Below, piece after piece: positions 26,406 to 39,338 of a DNA stretch of 64,000 bases (its first letter is position 1; every line of letters starts with the position of its first letter). Below the pieces are notes generated by a model. It was not told the DNA's origin. It did no database searches and saw nothing but the letters and a program-made list of their open reading frames with translations. Origin of the DNA: Chamaea fasciata. Lineage: Eukaryota; Chordata; Aves; Passeriformes; Sylviidae. The translations under genes and the position numbers were made by a program. The stretch covers positions 42,433,621 through 42,497,620 of the forward strand of contig JARCOQ010000005.1 in NCBI GenBank assembly GCA_029207755.1, read 5' to 3'.

Positions 26406-27091
26406 CTTTTCCTTTTTTCCTTTTTCCTTTTTCCTTTTTCCTTTCCTTTCTTTTCTTTCTTCTTTCTTTTCTTTTCCTTTTCTTTTCTTTTCTTTTCTTT
26501 TCTTTTTTTTCTTTTCTTTTTCTTTTCTTTTTCTTTTCTTTTCTTTTTCTTTTTCTTTTCTTTTCTTTTCTTTTTCTTTTCTTTTCTTTTCTTTTCTTTT
26601 CTTTTCTTTTCTTTTTCTTTTCTTTTCTTTTCTTTTCTTTTCTTTTCTTTTCTTTTCTTTTCTTTTCTTTTCTTTTCTCTTTTCTTTTCTTTTCTTTTCT
26701 TTTCTTTCTTTCCTTTCCTTTCCTTTCCTTTCCTTTCCTTTCCTTTCCTTTCCTTTCCTTTCCTTTCCTTTCCTTTTCTTTTCCTTTTCCTTTTCCTTTT
26801 CCTTTTCCTTTTCCTTTTCCTTTTCCTTTTCCTTTCCTTTCCTTTCCTTTCCTTTCCTTTCCTTTCCTTTTCCTTTCCTTTCCTTTTCCTTTCCTTTTCC
26901 TTTCCTTTCCTTTCCTTTCCTTTCCTTTCCTTTCCTTTCCTTTCCTTTCCTTTCCTTTCCTTTCCTTTCCTTTCCTTTCCTTTCCTTTCCTTTCCTTTTC
27001 CTTTCCTTTCCTTTCCTTTCCTTTCCTTTCCTTTCCTTTCCTTTCCTTTCCTTTCCTTTCCTTTCCTTTTCTTTTCTTTTCTTTTCTTTTC
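26406..27091. repeat. Long polypyrimidine tract, (TTTTC)n/(TTTCC)n/(TTTTCC)n
   Basis: About 690 bp of nearly pure C/T on the + strand, arranged in blocks: seven-base CTTTTTC-like units (26406-26440), (TTTTC)n with variants to about 26705, (TTTCC)n to about 26775, (TTTTCC)n to about 26836, (TTTCC)n with occasional extra T to about 27066, and (TTTTC)n to 27091. A short TTTTC echo follows at 27101-27112. The minus strand is one open frame of 300 codons made almost only of Lys, Arg, Glu and Gly, which is an artefact of the repeat. Such purine/pyrimidine mirror repeats can form triplex DNA, vary in length and are often misassembled. Confidence 0.97.
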
Positions 27092-30000
27092 GTGGCCTGC
27101 CTTTTCTTTTCCTGTAGGCTCCTGTATTAATACTAATTTGGGGGACAAAATTACCTGATACTTATCAGAAAAATTGTCTCTTTCTATGGCACCTTCTGAT
27201 ATGTGATTGTTAAGGCCAACCTGAGAGGAAGCTGTAGCCATACATAGCACATAGTGATGATATTTGTAAAAGAGAACCTGGCTCATACTGCACTTTTACA
27301 GGAAACACTCAGAGCATGACAGGATTTGTTTTGATTCATCTCCCAACAGATGTGAAATCCCAAGTTTTGCAGATGAAGCTCTTTTCTTTTTTGATAAATA
27401 TTTATCCTTTGAGTCACTTTAGGCCATGTATTTCTACCCTCTTTCAGTAGAAATTCAGAAAGTATAGAACTTTAGTTTCATTCTTCAAAAGATTTTGTTA
27501 TTTGGATTTGAAAATTATCCATTTCTTTGGCTTTTCTTTCTTATCCTATCTCAGCTTCTGGATAGAGCAACCTTTCTTTTAACTAACTATAATTTAATTA
27601 CCTTTTTTTTTTTTTTTTGATGACAATCCTGTGTCTTGGATTGAGTTGAGCAAATACAAGATTTTGTTTTCAGAACATGCTTTTCCCACAAATTCTGCAT
27701 GTGGTATATTTATTCTAATTCTCCTTCTGTCTTAAATGTCCTGGTCTGTTTTAATTTCCAGAAGTACTTCTCAATATCCTTGAACTTTTATTTATTTTAA
27801 TGTATTTAGGGTTTGGGCACTAAACACAAACTAAGTATACCAAACATCAGAAGTCATCCATCTGGATTTCTACGTTAGGCCCTGCAAAGTGAGGGAATAG
27901 ATGGAATAGGAAAAGAATGTCTTTTTTTTCTTGCATTGCTTGTCCTGTGTAAAAGTATTAGTTGCATTGTGGTGATTCAGCTGGTCTGTACATTCACTTA
28001 CCACAAACTAGACCAATGCTTGCTTCTAGGGAACGCTTCAGTATTTCATTGTAAGCCATCAGTGGAAAGGGGACTAGAAATCCCCTTTCACAATCAGCTG
28101 TCAATAATGAGTCCATTAATGCAATGCATTATTACCAAATTGTGTTAAGACTGTTAAGATAAGTTAGTTTCTAGGAAATTTTAAAGAAAAGCAGTATTAC
28201 AAAACTACCTAATTTCTCTGAATTTTATATGCTAAAGGAGTCAGGAATTTATCTGATTCTTAGAAAGGTCATTGAAGAGTTCTTATTTTAGTGAATGATT
28301 AATTAGGCCAGAATAAAAAAAAAAAAAAAAAGAGTAATCTGCTATGTAGTTCAAATGAAAGCTACTTCCTGTAGGCCCCAATTTCAGAAGGTGCATAAAA
28401 ACCCTCACTAACTAAGCATAGGCTGGGCCAAAGGCTGGCACTGCAGCTGCATAATGAACAATACTTCAGATTTATAATTTTTGTTTACTAAGAAAATGTG
28501 AGGACTTCAGTACTTCCAGTATGTTGAGACTAAATTCTTACAGCAGACTTTAGTGGGCTTGCACACAATGACCTTCCAGAGATGAGCACATTGACAATAG
28601 AGCTGAGACTGCTTTGCATTACATGCTAATTAGCAGTTGATAGAAATTTCTTATTTTTAAAAAGTGAAAGATAAATTTTGCTTTTCCGTGCTTTGAAATA
28701 AAACTGGGTTTTATATTTCTGGTCTTAAACACTGTACTTTCCTAAATACAATGACACAATTTCTTATTTTAGAGTCCTGCATTTTATTTTTCTTTTTATT
28801 TTCTATGTATTTTACCTTATTCTTGCCTTCTGCTCATCTTTGTAAACACTGATGACTTGATGTGTTGGAGAAAGAAGTAATCACGTGAAATATAATGGAT
28901 TTAATCAGAGTTGTGTCTGATGATCTTGTTTAAAAAAATCCTATGCTGTAAATTAATAATACTTCTTAAAAATGGAATATATGTTTTTCTGAACAATATT
29001 CTCAATTCATTTAAAATGCTAGGACTGCTTATCACAAAGGCTTCAGTCTCCTGAACACAGAGAAGATATATGACTTTTTCAGAAAAGCTGCATTCTGCCA
29101 TACTCATTTATTGACACCAAAATATCATAGGTAGCTGTGCAGATGAGAGGAAGCACAAGACTTTAAATTACCTTTTCACATTCAAGTGCTGGCTTAATCA
29201 ATATTATAAGAACAGAATAAATGGAAATAAGATGGAAGAGATGTGGGGAAAAATCTTTTCAGGATTTTCAATAATTATAACCAAAACAAAATATTTTGAA
29301 AATCCTTTAAAAACCCATACCTGCTTTACTTATTATTGGTTAATTTTTTAAGGAACAACAATAATTACTGTTTCTGACACTGCTAAGTTTTTATGTCTTA
29401 CACTCAGAGGCCTTTATTAAGCTTTCTAACAAAACATGCACTGTCCTTTATAATAATTTTCTGCATGAAGACACATTACAGTTCTTTTATTTGTTTGTTT
29501 TTATGTTTTCCAGGAAAAGAAAAATTAAGATTTTGTTTAAAAAAACCCAAGACTTAAGAATTATTGAAGATTAAAAGCAATATGATTCCATGAAATGAAG
29601 AACTTGTAAACTTAAAAGATTCATCACTGTTTTTCACAGAGGTGAAAAAAGTTTTTCACATAGGTGAAAAAGTCCCTTGCCCATGGCAGAGGGTTTGGAA
29701 ATAGATTATATTTAAGGTCTTTTTCAATCCAAGACATACTGTGAACCTCTGCATGTTACTGATGTTTAGGTTTTTTAATGGGTCGCTGGTATGAGAAGTG
29801 GATGGTAGATCTGATATGTTTTGAACATGAGGAGCACAGTGCTGATGAGATATGTCAAAGCAATTAAATCTTCTAGTCTAAAGTTTATCAGACAGGTGTC
29901 ATTTGAGAAGTGATCAAAGCCTGCAGTTCACCTGACTGAGGCAAAATTTGGTGGCTGAACGTTATTGTACAGTGTTTCTGTTTGAGTTTTAGAGTCAACA

Positions 30001-31798
30001 GTTGTCTAAACTTCACTTCCAGAAAAGAAATTTTTCCCTCAATGTTCTGTGCTAAGAAAGAACATACAAGTCCAGCTTCAATGCTTGTAACTTGTCATCA
30101 AGTCACATAGACCATTCTATGATTCATCATTCTTTGATTATGTCAAATATAACACTGATTTTCTTTCACAAAGTTGTCTAGAAGCTGTGTTAGCATGATC
30201 CCATTACTGTCAACAGGAAAGGACACATTTTTAGAGGATGGGGAATAGACTAATTGCAGAAATTGAAGCATTTCTAATGGTTTCCCCTTTAAGGAATGAA
30301 TTTCTACTTATGGGACAACTGAAAAGCAAGCATAGCTCTCATGTGAAAATTAATCCAAATAATTGAGTTGGTAGGACTTCTATTTTGGAAATACATGCAG
30401 ATATGCCTACATGGCTACATTACTTATGCAGAAGCAGTTACACAGGCAAGTGTATATATGTGAATATATTTGTAAGGCGTAATAGCAGACCAACAGGCAA
30501 ATTAAAAATATCTGAATTAAAGGCAGGTTTTATTATTTCAAGAAGTTAATTAAAATCTTGGCAAGATTTTTTTGTTTGATGTTCTGTATATTATTGTTCT
30601 TTAAAAACGGATGCTTTTGATAAACTTCCTAGAATTGTCTGAAATCTTTAAAGACGCAGTTAGTGTAGTCAGTACCTTGTTCTCTGTTCTAAAAGTTAAC
30701 ATTGCCTTTGTTCTTTAAACACAAAACATGTCCCTATTGTCACTTCCAATTTCAATTTAAGCTGACCTGAGAATTAAAACAGTTTGAATTCTTGGACAAG
30801 TAGGTCTTTCATGTCTAACTGCATCAAAGGGTCATCTTTACATTATATTTTGTATGTATACCACCTATGTGCAGCTCTGTTCATCGTTAGATTGCAAAGA
30901 GATGCTCTTAACATTTAGGAAACACTGGAAATAAATTTGCTTTTGCATTATTATGTGAGGCCCCCCTTTTGCACCTTACAGTCTTTATTCCATCTCTAGC
31001 CTGTAAGATGTGCTTACAATTAACTTTACAAATACTTCTTCACCTTTTCCGTAATCATTCACTCAGGCATAAAAAGATGGAACTGAAACAGAAGGTGCAA
31101 TAGAAGATCTGACTGAGTTTGAATTTTTCTGGGATGTTCAAGTTAATTCAGAAACTTGTTTCATACTTTAACTATATACTTAACCCTTTTAAAACATGTT
31201 CAATTTCTAAAGAGCTTAAGGCTAAGCAGGAATTAATTCAGCATATATATATATGTGTGTATATATATATTTACGTATATTTATATCATAATTCTCTTGA
31301 GTAAAAGCTTTTCTCCTAGTGAAGCATAATCTGGTTATAGAAAAAATATATATGTGTATATATTTGTGTGTGTGTATGAATGTTTGTGAACTGTGCAAAT
31401 AGATTCAGAAACTTTTTTTAAGAACAAAGAACAAGTAATTTATATGAATCATGGCATACTAAGACTTAAACATCAACACTGATTTTATTGGAAGTTGTAA
31501 GAGATGTTCAACAGATCATGGCTGGCCAACTGAAAGAGGCAGCTTTATTTTTGACTGTTATGTAACACTGACTGAGTTCACAAAGTTTCAGTTAAATCAG
31601 TAGAAAACACTAATGATTTGAGTGTGATAGATTTGACAAAACCAAGGAGTATTCACCAAAGCTTATGGAAGAAAAAATTATGACTTGGATCTGGCCAAGT
31701 ACAAATACTTTCTAGACAGGACCCTCTGTGAATTAACAGGGCATACCCCAGCTGAGGTCTGAAGTGACTAGACATTCAGGTGCTGAATGGTGCCAAAA
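27092..31798. other. Intergenic, no gene seen
   Basis: AT-rich DNA with poly-T (27602-27618) and poly-A (about 28316-28331) runs, a duplicated hairpin at 29629-29671, and TA/GT-rich stretches at 31242-31285 and 31345-31378. No open frame above 70 codons is supported by homology. Confidence 0.6.
29629..29671. repeat. Tandem pair of short hairpins
   Basis: Two adjacent copies of 21-22 bp differ at one central base. Each is an inverted repeat with arms TTTTTCAC and GTGAAAAA around a 4- to 5-base centre. Confidence 0.85.
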
Positions 31799-32190
31799 TG
31801 TATTGGGGTTTATGTGACAAGGTTTCAATGATGGGGGAGCTGCAAGGGTGACATCTGTGAGAAGATGTCAGAGGCTGCTCCCACACTGGACAGAGCCAGA
31901 TGCAGCCAGCTGTCCAAAGCTGATCTAGTTGGCGATGCAGGGAACATCTTTGTGATGGTGCTTCAAAGAGGGGGTAAAAAATAGACTGCACAACAGCAGA
32001 TGAGAGAAAAAAAGTGAAAATATTTGAGAGAAACAGCCCTGCAGGCAGCAAGGTCACTGTGGATGAAGGAGGAGGAGGTGCTCTGGGCACCGGAGCAGAG
32101 ACCCCCTGCAGTCTGTGCTGAATGCCAGGGTGGGGCAGCTGTGCCCCTGCAGCCCATGGAGGTCCACTGTGGAATAGATACCCACACACC
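31799..32190 (+). mobile_element. Truncated avian LTR fragment
   Basis: Begins with TG and a run like GGGGTTTATGTGACAAGG. It continues through GGTGACATCTGTGAGAAG, GAGAGAAACAGCCCTGCAGG, GAGGAGGAGGTGCTCTGGGC and CTGCAGCCCATGGAGGTCC. This order matches a common avian LTR with repeated GCAGCCC-ATGGAGG units in its 5' part. The 3' half is missing or strongly shortened, though TTTTTCTTGGCATCTGGCAC at about 32243 may be a scrap of the end. GC content is clearly above the surroundings. The 138- and 84-codon frames here are LTR sequence. ERV class is not certain. Confidence 0.7.
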
Positions 32191-34204
32191 ACAACTTTAT
32201 ACAGACAATCTCTCCCAGAGAGGCTTAGTTTCTCCTGTTTATGTTTTTCTTGGCATCTGGCACTGTGGACAAATTTAGAGAGGGGACGATTGCTGCAAGA
32301 CTTGGAATAATTCCTAAAATAAAAAGTGAAGTTTTCAAATTATGAAAATCATAATGAGTGAATGAATACAGCAGCTTGAGTTATTAGTATAGTCAAAGAT
32401 TAAAACAACAGAAGCAGAAATACGCACGTTCCTCCTAAAGGAGCATGTGAAATATGTACACTGGTGAATAACACATTCAAAGAGATATATTGTAGTGCAA
32501 AGGAAAAGAGCTGCTGTATTGGACTAGCCATGCACCAAGGTTTATGCTATTGTCAGAATGATATCCTCACTGTGGGTTCAGAGGTCCAGGATAATTAAAT
32601 AGTTTAAAATGTCTCCCAGAGAACAGAGAGACCCTTAATAAAGACAAAAGGGGTCTGGAAGAAATTAAGACAGGACATAGATCACAATACAGCTGACATC
32701 ACCACCAACTTGTCTACTTTTACTGGTGAGTAGAGTGTCCATGAGACAGATTATTCTTGAAAATTTTTATTCAGTTTTGTTACTTAACCCAGTATCTTGC
32801 AAATGCTGTTGACCAATATTTCTCCACAGACATGCAGTGAAGATAAAGACTGAGAAAATGAAAACTTACAAAGGCTCAAATTCCCAGTCAGAGAGAAGTA
32901 TGAAATTTAGTTCTCTACAGGTATTTCCATGGAGAGATACAGTTCTCTTTTAAAGAATTCAGAGCAAATGTAGAGATTTAGGAATTTTGAGCACTAATGA
33001 AAATTGAAAGTATAATTCATCCTAAGATATTTATTATTGTGCTTTGCAACCTCCGCTAAAAAAGCTTCTATCTGTGTTCAACAAGATGGCCTTTGAGAAA
33101 ATGGAAAAGAACAGGCATGATTAATCTTCTTTATTTATTGTTTATTAGGATTTGGTCATATTACTCCTACTTTAAGTATATATATATATAATTGTTTTGA
33201 ACGGATAACTCAATGCATATGAGAAAGTTTTATGTCTTTAACTAGATCTCTATGAATCTGATTATAAACCAATGCTGCTGTTGTTTAAAACTAGGTAGAA
33301 AATAAATGAGTGTTAGAGACACAATCTCTAAAAAACTTGCAAAAATTGCAATTAAGCAAAGTACAAAAGTAATTTTTACGACAGCATGTTGTAAAATGAA
33401 GGTGGACACTCCACAACCTTGTGGGATTGGGGCTTACGGCCATGTGATGTGCAGTGAGATATGTGGTGATAGGATTCCCATGGACATGGTGGCATGCTGG
33501 GGGCCTGAGAGGTTACCAGGTGGAGGCTGGACAACACTTGCAATGCAATCAGTCAGCTGGAAGAGGCAGTGATACTAGGATGTCACAGGTTTTTTTCCAC
33601 CCTTGCACAAGACCCACAGCCTTTGTAATCTTCCTTTTTCTAATCTTTCCAACATTTATGATGGCAGTAACAGAATATTTGACTACAGTCTCACCTTCAC
33701 TCTCCCTTAAGTATAAATCCTCAGGGGCAGAGGTTGAGAATATGACCACCTCACAGGCAAGTTGGTGGGCTTTCTCATCTCTCCTCCTCAAATCAAGGAC
33801 ACCTCTTTGGTACGATTTGCACCTCCAGCCACATCAGACTGTAGTCAGGAACACTTGTACACAGCACTATACATTTATGTTTTGCAAGTTTAGTGAATTT
33901 ATTGCCATGAGTCAAAAAGAATCTATAATCTGTTGCTCCTACTATTATTTGTGTTATCTGTGTTCATGCAAGTTCCTGTTGAACTCAACTATACTTGAAG
34001 TGTTAAATTGGTAAACCACACTATATGTGAATCTGTGATCATGAATGAGAACAGACATATATAATAAAACTCACACAATTAGTGTCATCTGGGATCTTAC
34101 TGAATGTGGTTGGATTTATATTATTGAATGGCCTATAATCTGATCTCAAAGAACAGACTGGAAAGCAGGGAGAATTTACTTCCATCATGCTCCTACACAG
34201 CGAT
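32191..34204. other. Intergenic with one long unexplained open frame
   Basis: AT-rich DNA with a (TA)n run at about 33176-33191. The + strand frame 33454-34014 is open for 186 codons without a recognised domain (see findings). The stretch at 33420-33600 is GC-richer than its surroundings. Confidence 0.55.
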
Positions 34205-35015
34205 TGAGGTGGGTCTGACCAGCCTACAGGTCTGAGTCCCCTTCTTGCCCTTCCTGAAGAAACATTTTTTTCCAGTCTTCAGGAATCTCTCCCAGTTGCC
34301 ATGACCATTCAAAGATAATGAAAAGTGGCCTCACAGTGACATCTGCCAGTTCTCACAGGATTTGTGCGTGCATCCCACCAGGCTCAACGGACTTACAGAC
34401 GTGCTGTTTGTTTAAGTACTCCCTAAAACTGTTGTTCCTCCACCAAGGGTAAGTGGTCTTTGTTCCTGATTTTCTCACTTGTCTCAGGAAATTTGTTTTA
34501 CTGTAGATTGGTCTAGCTAGTAAGGACCAAGCCAAAGAAAACATTGCGTATTCCATGTTCTTTGTCACCAGGTGTCCCACCCAGGTCAGCTGTGGGTCTG
34601 ATTTCCCTTGTCTTACTTATCTGTCTGTAGAAGCCCTTCATGTTGCCCTCCATGCCTCTTACCAGACTCAGCTCCTGCTGGGCATTTTCTAACACCATCT
34701 CTGCACAACTGGGCAGTGTTTTTATTTTCTTTTTTGTGTGATGTGATCCTGCTTCCATTTCTCATGTGTCTGCTTTTCCAGTTGGGATTTTTAAAGGTTA
34801 CTTGGGTATCTATGAAGGCCTCCTGCCAGCCTTGCCTGATTTCTTACTCATCAAGATTGATCTTTACTGGTCCTGTAGGAGGTGATTCATGAAAATCACC
34901 AGCTCTTCGGGAACTCTCGTCTCTACAGGACAGTTTTCCAGAAGAGCTTTCCAAACAGACCTCTATGCAGGCCAGAAGGCAAAAGTTTACTGGAGTGGTT
35001 TGCTTGAAAGCTTCA
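34205..35015 (-). mobile_element. CR1 LINE fragment: ORF2 middle part, broken
   Basis: Minus-strand translation shows pieces of the CR1 ORF2 protein between the endonuclease and reverse transcriptase domains: a run resembling the GNMKGFYRQISKTREIRP segment, then GHLVTKNME and, near the left end, the GMHA segment. They fall in different frames (34353-34580 and 34513-34758), so the copy is frameshifted and dead. Plus-strand words such as GACCAGCCTACAGG and GGAGGTGATTCATGAA fit the same alignment. Both flanks of a full CR1 are missing, so this is an internal piece. Confidence 0.85.
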
Positions 35016-37984
35016 AGATAACAACTATTTATTTATTTTTAGAAAATCTGGCCTTTCCTGCACACCAGTTAATATGCAACACTAAGAATTCTTGGTTGTT
35101 GGTGAAGAGAGGTTGCAAGCTTTCATATCTCACTGCATGCCAAGCTCCTTTTTTTTATCCCATCTTTCAGTAGTGTATTCATCCCTAAAACCAGAAATGT
35201 TGAGGGAATTTTGTCCTTTATATATACACTAAACTGTGAGTAAATAAAGAAGGTATGTATAAACAAGTTTGAATTCACTAGACTATTTATTTAATTATTT
35301 TCCTTCTATAGTAGATAATGTGTTTCAGTTTTTTGATTTTTCAGCCATGCTATATTCACAGGGACCTATTTTTTGAAAGATGTGTGCATGATTTAGGCAG
35401 CTTACAAAGAAATATAGATTTAGATGTGTAACTGTTAGTTCTTATAACCAAGTGTCATAGTCTGACAGAAAGAAAATATTCATAATAAAATGCATGCTGA
35501 AAAATAATGCAGTCAGACACAGATCCATATTTAGCATGGTTGCTATGGAAGAGCACAGATTAACATGCTATTAGCCACTGACATAATACTCAAGAACTAT
35601 GAATTAAAGGAAAAAAAAAAAGGAAACGGACAAATAAGACTTCAAAATTTCTTATATAATACTGTGTTTCAGAAGAAAAATGCAGATGCTAAAGATGGCA
35701 GGAGTCAATGATTGCCAGACAATGAAATATTAAGGGTGCTGTTATACATCCAACCTAGACTCATAATGGAAAGGATTTACTGCCATGTTTCCCATGTTCA
35801 ATTGGTGAGGAAAAAGAACATTTATTCTGCACTTTTTCCTGGAAAGAAACATCAGTTTAAAATATGTGAATATCAATACATGGTACTGTTATAAGAAATT
35901 ACTTTTTCTATCCCTCAGCAATACTTAGAACAAGAATTTTTTCAAGTCAAAAAGGCAGAATAAGGTATGTCAGAGGTTAACTGAACAATTTCAGAAGGCC
36001 TTGAAGCTCTGTATTACATAAGAGCTGTTGTTGGTGCTATGCTGGTCTGGCAAGTGAAGATGTGCTGTTACAAACAATCTTTATAACAACTTCACTTTGA
36101 AGACAGGATGTCTGGGACAGACAGTATTGCAGACATTGGTGTTTTATTAAAACAGCTCTCAGGAGATAAATTAAACAGAACTGTGTCATATTTAATTAAG
36201 CCTATACCCCTATGCTAGATCTTTGGGTTTGGTTACAGGTGTGCTACTGTGGGCCAGCCCTGATATTCAAACAAGAGTTGCTGGTACAAGTAGTGGGAGA
36301 TTTTCTCAGCAATGAGTTTTTGTCAATAAATATGCAGTTCTGTATCATCCATATTAAAACTGAGTTCCTGGTATACAAAAGAAAGGCATATATTGTATTA
36401 TTCATTAGGAAAAACATTTGCCTGACAATTGTTTCTTTTTAAGTAGATGATCCATAATGTACAGAAAACATCATAAGAATGTGGTGACTTCATGATCTGA
36501 GCATATATTGTTGGTCTCTTGGTCGTATTGGTTGGGTTTTGTTCACATATTGCCTATTACTTGCAAAATTAAGATAAGTTGTATTTCAGTTGAGTGTTTG
36601 GAGAGAAGAGGCCAACTTTTAAACTGTTAGATCTTTGTATGATATTCTTTTCTCTTTTGTCTTAAATTATGGACATATATAATGCATAAACTAGAAACAC
36701 TGAAACTCCTTGGACGTCTTAGACACATCACTAGACCTTATGCATTAGGAATGTCACGTGACATTGCTCCCCCTGCCCTGCCCCCCAAACTGTTACATGG
36801 TCACCTGAATTTTTCACTTGCTAATTTGTAGAAAAAAAATACAGACAAAAAGCCTGCAATTATGTAATTTTTCAAAGAACACTAAAGAGGAATGATTTTA
36901 TAAATGCTCATTCAGACTGGTTTTGGTATGAAGCTGCTCCTCTTATCTCTCCACTTACAGAGAAGCAGGAAGAGACTCCTGTTGCATTCATGTCAGGAAA
37001 CAATGAATAGAGGAAGTTTACAATAACAGAGGTTTATTTTAGTTCAGAAAAGTCAGCCATAGCAGCAAGATATGCAAGTGAATGACACTTCAGAACATAT
37101 TTCTTACTTCGTAACAGTTTTCTTGTAGTGTATACCCTCAGGGATCATCTGTTAGAGTGACATCTCACTTTGGCTTACTTTTTGGTCAGAATTAGCTATT
37201 TTCAATTCCCATAATAACATCTTCTGTCTACATAAGCTTTTCTCCTGCTTTGTGAGAGATCTTAGGGATAAATTGTACGCTGTGAACCTGGAATGACCAG
37301 TATGACCAAGTAGCTACTCTAAAACAATCAATGCTGAAATTTAGTTAACAAGATTTGCAATAAACATCTTTAAGTAGTTAATAAAAAAAAATTCTAAATA
37401 TAGAGGACATATTAATCAAGATACTTGAAACATTTCATTGCTTCTGTGTTTGGTATTCCCTTTGAATTGGTTTGGATTTCTTAGAAATATTTGTAATTTT
37501 TGTTAGTTAAACAAACATTCTAGTTGACAGATTATGTAAGGATAAATGTTGTACTGATAACACAGTTTTAAGTCAGTCTAGATTGTCTGAGTAGTATCTA
37601 GGTGATCTCTTGTCAAGGATGGTATCTCAGAATGGTTTCAAAGGACTTTAGTGGTGTAAGATTTAGATAACATTAGCAGTTATAAGCTTTCACATACTAA
37701 TCCTAGTTTACAAAAGGAGTTTACTGCCTTCCCAAGTTGTTTTGGAATCAAACTAACAAATCTGAAAGTTAAAAACATTTATTTCTGGCAGAAAAACATG
37801 TCAGTGCTAAATAAGTGCTACTAGTCATTTATTTAGCTTCAATTTTGGAGACTTGCTAGATCTTCAGCTAGAAATTGTAGTACTTTTCAATAAATCAGGG
37901 GAGCCGCATGGCAGAAAATTTTGATAATTTCATTTGCAAGATTCCTGTCAAAGTGCAAAAGGGCAAAGTCAACAACTAAAGAAT

Positions 37985-38065
37985 ATATATGTAAAATATA
38001 TGCGTATCTAATATATTTTAGATACATATATTATTATTTAGATGCATATATTATTCCACACACAA

Positions 38066-38103
<38 letters not shown>

Positions 38104-38235
38104 TCACACAAATATATTAATGTGCAATGCCCATAATGCATTGCCTATGTTGATTATGCATTTGCATATATATATTTATAAATAATATATATAATATATA
38201 TATCACATGCACATAATACACACATATGTATATAA
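37985..38235. repeat. TA-rich repeat cluster including a pure (TA)n run
   Basis: About 250 bp of TA-dominated sequence with a perfect (TA)n core at 38067-38101 and several ATATAT patches, including CACA/TGTG steps. It is probably a compound microsatellite. Confidence 0.9.
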
Positions 38236-39279
38236 TGCCTAACAGTTTCTTTGAAAATAAATAAATGCAAGGCATGAAGTGCAATCTTGCTTTAATTAAA
38301 CTTGTTAATTTCTCCTTTTGGCTAAAAATGAAGGTGTGAAGTTGGAAGGCTAATGTGCTACAAGGCTTTACAGCAGGTGGTGGAGTGGTGCATTGGAAGT
38401 TAAGGATTAGTGTATTTGGAGCCAGTAACAGATTTTAAGGAAGAGAAACCGAGGGTCAGAACTGGCAGTGCATCTTTTTTACACTACATATGATACCTTC
38501 TATTTGTTATTTGAGAAACAGTATTTGCTTTTGATTATAAGACACATTGGATTCACATGCACACCAAGCTACCATAATTCAAGTGAACATAAAAAAGCCC
38601 TGATTGCAGCACTCACATATGGTAACTGATCATTATTGTTGTATGATATGATTGATTTTAGATTGTCACACTTTCTTCCACTGAATTTTACATTTTTCCA
38701 GTCTATCTGATTAATTAGGTCAACTGTTGACAGGAGATATAAATTTTAGATATAATACTCGTAGGCCTATATATTTGTTAAAGAATTAAAAACTTCCACA
38801 TAGTAGATGTAAATGCTCACAGTTGCACTTGCATGCATGTATGATACTTTAGAAATGGAAAAATTCAGTGAGGTTATACAATGAGAAAGCACTGGAAAAT
38901 AACAATGTTTTCTCTCTCCCTGCCCTTGGCTGCATGCTTCATCTTCCTGTCTTGTGTTGCCGGAAGTTGCTGTGCAGTCATGTGGTCCTGCCCTTCCCTG
39001 GTGATTGGTGACAGAGTTTTGCTCGTGTGGAAGTTTCCTAAGTGAATAGAGAAGAGAGAGCTATTATTAATGGATGAACATGGAAACTGCATGCACATTG
39101 CAATGCTCCAAATCTTATTGCCAGTAGGAAACTCATTATATATATATATGGAGCTATGATTTCTTGGTAAGTCTAATTTGATAGTCCAATTAAAATAAAG
39201 GAAAGAGTTATATTAGTAACACAATGCCACCATTCACAGCCCAAATTGATATCGGAAAGTGTCTTTAACCAAGCTACTT

Positions 39280-39338
39280 ACACATACGTACATACACACA
39301 CACACACACACACATGCACACACGCACGCACACACACT
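39280..39338. repeat. CA dinucleotide repeat
   Basis: Interrupted (CA)n with GCA and CGCA interruptions, about 59 bp. Confidence 0.92.

Noticed and set aside
26384..27286. 300-codon minus-strand open frame rich in Lys, Arg, Glu and Gly
   Set aside because: It is the translation of the polypyrimidine repeat; pentamer and hexamer units lacking stops keep the frame open. No gene-like sequence flanks it.
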